The notes under the pieces were generated by a model. The model was given only the letters and a program-made list of their open reading frames with translations. It searched no databases and was not told the DNA's origin. From assembly GCA_017409845.1 (NCBI GenBank), contig JAFQRY010000021.1, positions 1 to 64,000 on the forward strand: DNA of 64,000 nucleotides, written 5' to 3'. The stretch is from Clostridia bacterium (lineage in GTDB: Bacteria > Bacillota > Clostridia > Oscillospirales > Acutalibacteraceae). Both the position numbers and the translations under genes were made by a program. Positions 60,467-64,000 of the stretch are shown here, in pieces. Position 1 is the stretch's first letter; each line of letters starts with the position of its first letter.

Positions 60467-61069
60467 TTAAACCCCTTTGGCGTGTTCGTCAGAATTCGCT
60501 TTGATAACCCGTCTTTCTCTGTCTGTCAGACTCCAGATATGAATACCCGTATCGGAAGTATTGAAGAAATAACCACAGTCAACCGGCATGTTAAAGAATG
60601 AACGGTAAAGCTGATTTATCATTCCGCCGTGTGAAACAACGGCAATTGTTTCGTCATTCTCAGCTTCTTCCACAATTCTTGAAAGAGCGTTTTCCGCTCT
60701 TTGTCTGAACTCTACCTGAGATTCCTGACCGTAAACAGCTTTGTCAATCGGCAAATCGGGAACTTCGGGATATTTCTCCCTGACCACCGCACGGGGTAAT
60801 CCTGCAAGAAGACCGTTATTGAACTCCATCAGGTTTTCATCAAAAACAACGGTAATTCCGGTTTTATCAGATAAATGCTGTGCTGTCTGTTTTGCTCTCG
60901 TCAAAGTGCTTGCGTATATTTTTGAAACGTTATAATTATAGGCAACATAATTCGCCATAGCTTCAGCTTGTCTGTGACCTCTTTCGGTCAAGGCAAAATC
61001 CGCTCTGCCTTCGTGAACATCAAGCAAATCCGCTTCGGATTCGCCGTGTCGGATTATCAGTAATTTCAT
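60467..61069 (-). CDS. Histidine phosphatase family protein
   Basis: 200 residues. LLIIRHGESEADLLDVHEG gives the catalytic RHGE motif; YASTLTRAKQTAQ and VVSHGGMINQ supply the second His. It removes phosphate from a small molecule (phosphoglycerate-mutase-like). GGAGG precedes the ATG, and it lies 9 bases upstream of the methyltransferase gene in the accessory run. Confidence 0.92.
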   Translation of the reverse strand: MKLLIIRHGESEADLLDVHEGRADFALTERGHRQAEAMANYVAYNYNVSKIYASTLTRAKQTAQHLSDKTGITVVFDENLMEFNNGLLAGLPRAVVREKYPEVPDLPIDKAVYGQESQVEFRQRAENALSRIVEEAENDETIAVVSHGGMINQLYRSFFNMPVDCGYFFNTSDTGIHIWSLTDRERRVIKANSDEHAKGV

Positions 61070-61094
61070 TTTTATCCTCCTGCTTTTGATAAAT

Positions 61095-61520
61095 TCAGTT
61101 GTTGATTCTCAAATCTCTGTAATATAAATCTTCCCGTACCGCAAAACCTTGCTTCTCCCAAAAGCTGTTGCCGAGAGTGTTTGTCTTAAACGCAACCAAA
61201 ACGACCTTGTTTATACCTTCGTTTCTGATTGCATCAACAGCAGCATTTACTAATTTTGTTCCTATTCCCGTTTCTCTGTGTGAGGCTGAAACTGCGGTGT
61301 GATGAATAAAACCTCTGTATCCGTCGTGACCTGCTAAAATAGCACCTACAATTTTACCGTTTTCAACAGCAACAAAACTTGTATTGGGATTTCTTTGAAG
61401 ATATTTTGAAATGTTTTCTTTTGAATCGTCGGGATTAACACCTACACCGCTTGAACTTGTCCATAGTTTTGCTACGGAATCGTAATCATCGGCGGTCATT
61501 ACTCTGATTTCCAATGTCAT
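61095..61520 (-). CDS. GNAT-family N-acetyltransferase
   Basis: 141 residues from the ATG overlapping the stop of the upstream gene (TGATG). A TTG two codons later (MEIRVMTADDYDSV) is an alternative with better spacing to GGTG. Motif A reads VSASHRETGIGTKLVNAAVD and is followed by FWEKQGFAVRED. Short GNATs of this kind acetylate small amines or protein N-termini. It is translationally coupled to the upstream TIM-barrel gene. Confidence 0.85.
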   Translation of the reverse strand: MTLEIRVMTADDYDSVAKLWTSSSGVGVNPDDSKENISKYLQRNPNTSFVAVENGKIVGAILAGHDGYRGFIHHTAVSASHRETGIGTKLVNAAVDAIRNEGINKVVLVAFKTNTLGNSFWEKQGFAVREDLYYRDLRINN

Positions 61521-62305
61521 CACCTATCTTTCAACCACTCCACAGATTGCTTCAATCCGTCAATCGTTTTTGTTTCCAAAACCACACGGCAGTTATGCTC
61601 ATTGGCAAGACTAAAATATTTTTCAATATCTACTTCGCCCGTACCGAGTGCGAGGTGATTTTTCTTGCCCTCTGCATCGTGCAGATGAATATGGTGCAGA
61701 CGGTCTTTGTGTTTCATAATGAATTCTTCGTTTGTGCCGCCAATACCGTGATTATGTCCTATGTCGAAAGTCAGAGCAAAAACCTTGCTTTCCAAAAGCA
61801 ATTCAATAGCTTCCTTTTGGAAATCTTCATAGCCATCGCAGTTCTCGATACAGATTTTAATATCAGCATTGCCGATAGCGGCTTCACACTTATTTCTAAA
61901 CGCAGTAATACTTTTGAGATATTGCTCTTTGTACTCCGAGAAAAGATAAACTTTTCTGTCGGGCAGGGTGAAATAAACACCTCTTGCCATGTGCATATTA
62001 ATCACTCTGACACCAAGCTGTTTTGCAATTTCAATAGTATCTGCAACGGTTTTTATGTAAGCTTCTGCAACATAAGGATTGAAATCACTGATATTCAGAT
62101 TTTCGTCAAGGTGAATGGTGTAGTAAATGCCGTATTTGTCAGCGATACTTTTGAAATAATCCACATCAATTTTATCAAGCTGATATTGCGGCATATTCAT
62201 ATTGAGTTCGATGAAATCAAGTCCCAATTCAGCACACAATTTCGTACATTCTTCAAGCGTACTTGTTTCAATCAATGTGGGCATACCGTAGTTTGTCAGT
62301 TTCAT
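61520..62305 (-). CDS. Sugar phosphate isomerase/epimerase (TIM barrel)
   Basis: 261 residues of the AP-endonuclease-2-like fold: FIELNMNMPQYQL, YTIHLDENLNIS, VRVINMHMARG, IKICIENCDGYED, FALTFDIGHNHG, HHIHLHDAEGK and CRVVLETKTID carry the expected Glu, Asp and His metal ligands. A second, unrelated-looking member is at 49762. The substrate is unknown. AGAGGTG precedes the ATG. Confidence 0.85.
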   Translation of the reverse strand: MKLTNYGMPTLIETSTLEECTKLCAELGLDFIELNMNMPQYQLDKIDVDYFKSIADKYGIYYTIHLDENLNISDFNPYVAEAYIKTVADTIEIAKQLGVRVINMHMARGVYFTLPDRKVYLFSEYKEQYLKSITAFRNKCEAAIGNADIKICIENCDGYEDFQKEAIELLLESKVFALTFDIGHNHGIGGTNEEFIMKHKDRLHHIHLHDAEGKKNHLALGTGEVDIEKYFSLANEHNCRVVLETKTIDGLKQSVEWLKDR

Positions 62306-62308
62306 AAT

Positions 62309-63139
62309 TCACCTCTGTCGGGCGTAATTCTTAAATTCCTTGTTGATTTTACTGTAAGAAAAGTTTGCAATCTCTTTTAATGAATGGGATTTCATAAGAT
62401 ATTCAACAAACCGACAGCCGAGATAATATCCGACGTCGGAATAGCCGTTATATGAACACCAATCTCCGAAAAAGTCCTGAACACTTTCCTTTGCATCAAG
62501 ACGGCGGAGATATTCCTTTTTGATTTTGGCTTCATTTTCACGGCACCAATCAAGCCAATCGTCTTTATCCTGATGATAAAACTCATCGTCACCGCAAAGA
62601 ATATGCTCACAAACCATAGCGACCCCTTCCTGATAAAGCTGCTGTATGGCTTTTCTTCGTTTTGTGAAATCGGGGATATACAAATGCCCATTCATTTTAT
62701 GCCACAAGTGACCGATTTCGTGCAGAATCAAGGCACGCATATTTGTTTCATCGCCCCAATCAAGCTCTATGATTTTCTCAATTCCGAGAAGAACGGTGTT
62801 CTTGCCGTTAAGCGTAGTTGCCCAACCCGCACCGTTACAAAGTCCGAGATAGAGAATGATGTTTATATCGGGTTCTGTCTCAAAAAGCTTTGAAAGATTG
62901 GCATTCAGAGTATCAACAACAATCTGAAAATTCTTACTCACAAAATCAATTTTATCTGCGTTCAATGCGGATTCAAGAACAGGAAGAACATCTTTTTTGA
63001 AATTATAATCTTTTGCATCATTTTCACATTTTGACGGCAATTCTTTTGATATTTCGCCTGCATATTTTCTCCATACAGACATATCGAAGCCGGTTAGGAA
63101 AAGCGTTTTTATTCTATTGCAAGTGTTGATGATTTTCAT
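62309..63139 (-). CDS. HExxH-motif protein (putative zinc peptidase)
   Basis: 276 residues. His140, Glu141 and His144 (LILHEIGHLWHKMNGH) form a zincin-type HExxH motif. YQEGVAMVCEHILCGDDEFY supplies a downstream Glu that could be the third ligand. There is no signal peptide, so it acts in the cytoplasm. It overlaps the upstream STAS-like gene by 4 bases. A peptidase or a DUF2268-type zincin is plausible; no exact family was recognised. Confidence 0.72.
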   Translation of the reverse strand: MKIINTCNRIKTLFLTGFDMSVWRKYAGEISKELPSKCENDAKDYNFKKDVLPVLESALNADKIDFVSKNFQIVVDTLNANLSKLFETEPDINIILYLGLCNGAGWATTLNGKNTVLLGIEKIIELDWGDETNMRALILHEIGHLWHKMNGHLYIPDFTKRRKAIQQLYQEGVAMVCEHILCGDDEFYHQDKDDWLDWCRENEAKIKKEYLRRLDAKESVQDFFGDWCSYNGYSDVGYYLGCRFVEYLMKSHSLKEIANFSYSKINKEFKNYARQR

Positions 63140-63501
63140 TTTGCAACCTCATTCAAGCTGTAAATATATCTGAATGCAATTTTGTCGGAGGAATCGCTTT
63201 CCTGACCTTCGAGCTCTTCTTTCAGAGAGTTTCCTTTATCGATGATGAACCATATTGTTTTACATCCGTATTCCGCCGCCGTCGGCATAAAAACATCTGC
63301 AACCCATTTCGTGTCATCGGGATGGTTTTCAAAACCCGTGCGTGTGTCAGCAACATAGTCGCACTTATGCTCTTTGATTATTTCAAGTGCGTAGTATAGA
63401 GGCTCACGGTAGTTTTCGTGAGAACAAAACTTTTTCCATTTTACAAATACAACATTGTAATTTTCTTCGTAATGCACTTCGCAGAATTCGGATTTATGCA
63501 T
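63136..63501 (-). CDS. STAS/SpoIIAA-like small protein
   Basis: 121 residues from MHKSEFCEVHYEENYNVVFV with AGGTG upstream. The alternating strand-helix pattern (VVFVKWKKF, ALEIIKEHKCDYVADTRTGF, CKTIWFIIDKG) fits a STAS-like fold as found in small regulators of Bacteroidetes and Firmicutes. The aspartate-containing DTRT loop resembles the position phosphorylated in SpoIIAA, without the usual Ser. It opens the ten-gene accessory run, which ends at 57425. Confidence 0.6.
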   Translation of the reverse strand: MHKSEFCEVHYEENYNVVFVKWKKFCSHENYREPLYYALEIIKEHKCDYVADTRTGFENHPDDTKWVADVFMPTAAEYGCKTIWFIIDKGNSLKEELEGQESDSSDKIAFRYIYSLNEVAK

Positions 63502-63528
63502 TTTATCACACCTTTTCAAGTTTGATTA

Positions 63529-63557
63529 TTGACATTGTAGCATATTTTATATATAAT
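63529..63557 (+). promoter_or_regulatory. Consensus promoter of the toxin-antitoxin pair
   Basis: Perfect TTGACA (63529-63534), a 17-base spacer and perfect TATAAT (63552-63557), 33 bases before the antitoxin start. Confidence 0.8.
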
Positions 63558-63590
63558 TTAGTTAGAATAATACTACAAGGAGTTGGTTGT

Positions 63591-63866
63591 ATGAACATTC
63601 GTCCGTCAGCAGCAATCAGACAGAACTATAACGAAATTGCAGAGCTTTGCAAAAAAACCGGAGAGCCGATTTATCTTACCAAAAACGGTGAGGGCGATTT
63701 GGTTGTTATGGATATCGAAGCATTCACAAGGCGTGAAAAAATGCTTGCACTCCGTGAGGAGCTTCTTGCGGTTGAAGAAGCACGAATGAACGGTGAAGCA
63801 GGCTACTCCGTTGATGATGTTGCTTCGGCTATGAAGGCGGCAATTTCGGAGGTTTACAATGGATAA
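63591..63866 (+). CDS. Phd/YefM-family antitoxin
   Basis: 91 residues from MNIRPSAAIRQNYNEIAELC after AAGGAG. The N-terminal DNA-binding domain matches Phd/YefM: PSAAIRQNYNEIAELCKKTG, then IYLTKNGEGDLVVMDIEAF. The C-terminal helix (about 60-91) would wrap and neutralise the toxin. It overlaps the toxin gene by 8 bases and has a consensus promoter of its own. It normally represses that promoter together with the toxin. Confidence 0.92.
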   Translation: MNIRPSAAIRQNYNEIAELCKKTGEPIYLTKNGEGDLVVMDIEAFTRREKMLALREELLAVEEARMNGEAGYSVDDVASAMKAAISEVYNG

Positions 63867-64000
63867 TGATTTTTATTCTGTAATTGTATCCGAAAAATCA
63901 AAGAAGATGCTTGTTTCGCACGCAGCATTTTTAGCAAAGGTCAGTCCTACTGCAGCCGAAAAGCTTGTTAAGGATTTTCAGGCAACAGCATCGTCTTTGC
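63859..64000 (+). CDS. RelE/ParE-family toxin, cut by the window edge
   Basis: The first 47 residues are present (MDNDFYSVIVSEKSKKML, then VSHAAFLAKVSPTAAEKLVK), and the frame continues past the edge. The pattern matches the ParE/RelE toxins, which cleave mRNA on the ribosome (RelE) or poison gyrase (ParE); this part cannot tell them apart. The start codon overlaps the antitoxin stop, with GGAGG upstream. The catalytic C-terminus lies outside the window. Confidence 0.85.
   Translation, partial: MDNDFYSVIVSEKSKKMLVSHAAFLAKVSPTAAEKLVKDFQATASSL

Noticed and set aside
61514-62380. A 288-residue plus-strand frame opposite the TIM-barrel gene
   Set aside because: The minus strand encodes a recognisable isomerase fold with a good ribosome site; the plus frame has no motif or site.
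1-64000. Prophage, integron or conjugative element
   Set aside because: No integrase, structural, relaxase or attC-like features were seen. Only the MITE-like repeat, the toxin-antitoxin pair and accessory runs hint at mobility.

Overview
The window reads as chromosomal DNA of a gut-type Firmicute of the class Clostridia, probably near the Ruminococcaceae/Oscillospiraceae. The evidence is moderate-to-low GC, strong GGAGG ribosome sites, several TTG starts, an IspH-ribosomal protein S1 fusion, BspA-type leucine-rich surface proteins, many glycoside hydrolases and a V-type ATPase. It is gene-dense on both strands, with no gene-free stretch over about 300 bases. I saw no rRNA, tRNA, CRISPR array, transposase or phage gene.

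Layout. 1-5284 is accessory: GC-rich hairpins, a zinc-ribbon protein, a coiled-coil protein, a two-domain lipoprotein, an orphan protein, a nuclease with an EVE/PUA-like N-terminus beside a WYL regulator, and a membrane-anchored DMP19 protein. 5285-12061 holds a 1645-residue secreted leucine-rich-repeat protein and a membrane-fused ECF sigma factor. 12123-18425 carries an old-yellow-enzyme oxidoreductase, an ADP-ribosylglycohydrolase, a two-gene redox operon and a lipoprotein. 18446-25874 is a complete V-ATPase transcription unit in the order E, DUF2764, A, B, D, I, K, with promoter and terminator. 25886-38261 holds a secreted lipase, iron-type alcohol dehydrogenase, GH5, RadC, RluA-type synthase, parvulin foldase, GH13, subtilase and an EamA exporter with an odd start.

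38333-43812 is a tight housekeeping operon on the minus strand: rpiR-like regulator, BaiN-like flavoprotein, cmk, plsC, ispH-S1. 43990-54836 contains an AT-rich orphan, a GH95 fucosidase with a HAD phosphatase, a prolyl-tRNA deacylase-like protein, a small secreted protein, nrdR with a possible NrdR box, and a sugar operon (Gfo/Idh/MocA oxidoreductase, PHP hydrolase, GPH symporter). 54888-57298 is regulatory: ECF sigma, AraC-type and XRE-type regulators plus a membrane protein. 57425-63501 is a minus-strand run of ten small accessory enzymes. The window ends in a Phd/YefM-RelE/ParE toxin-antitoxin pair cut by the edge.

For novelty, the best candidate is the WYL regulator plus EVE-like/PD-(D/E)XK nuclease (2274-4451), which looks like a small, self-regulated antiviral or modified-DNA restriction module. 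Next come the ECF sigma factor fused to a membrane and Thr-rich domain, and the minimal, probably sodium-pumping V-ATPase. All family assignments come from reading the sequence; no database search was run.
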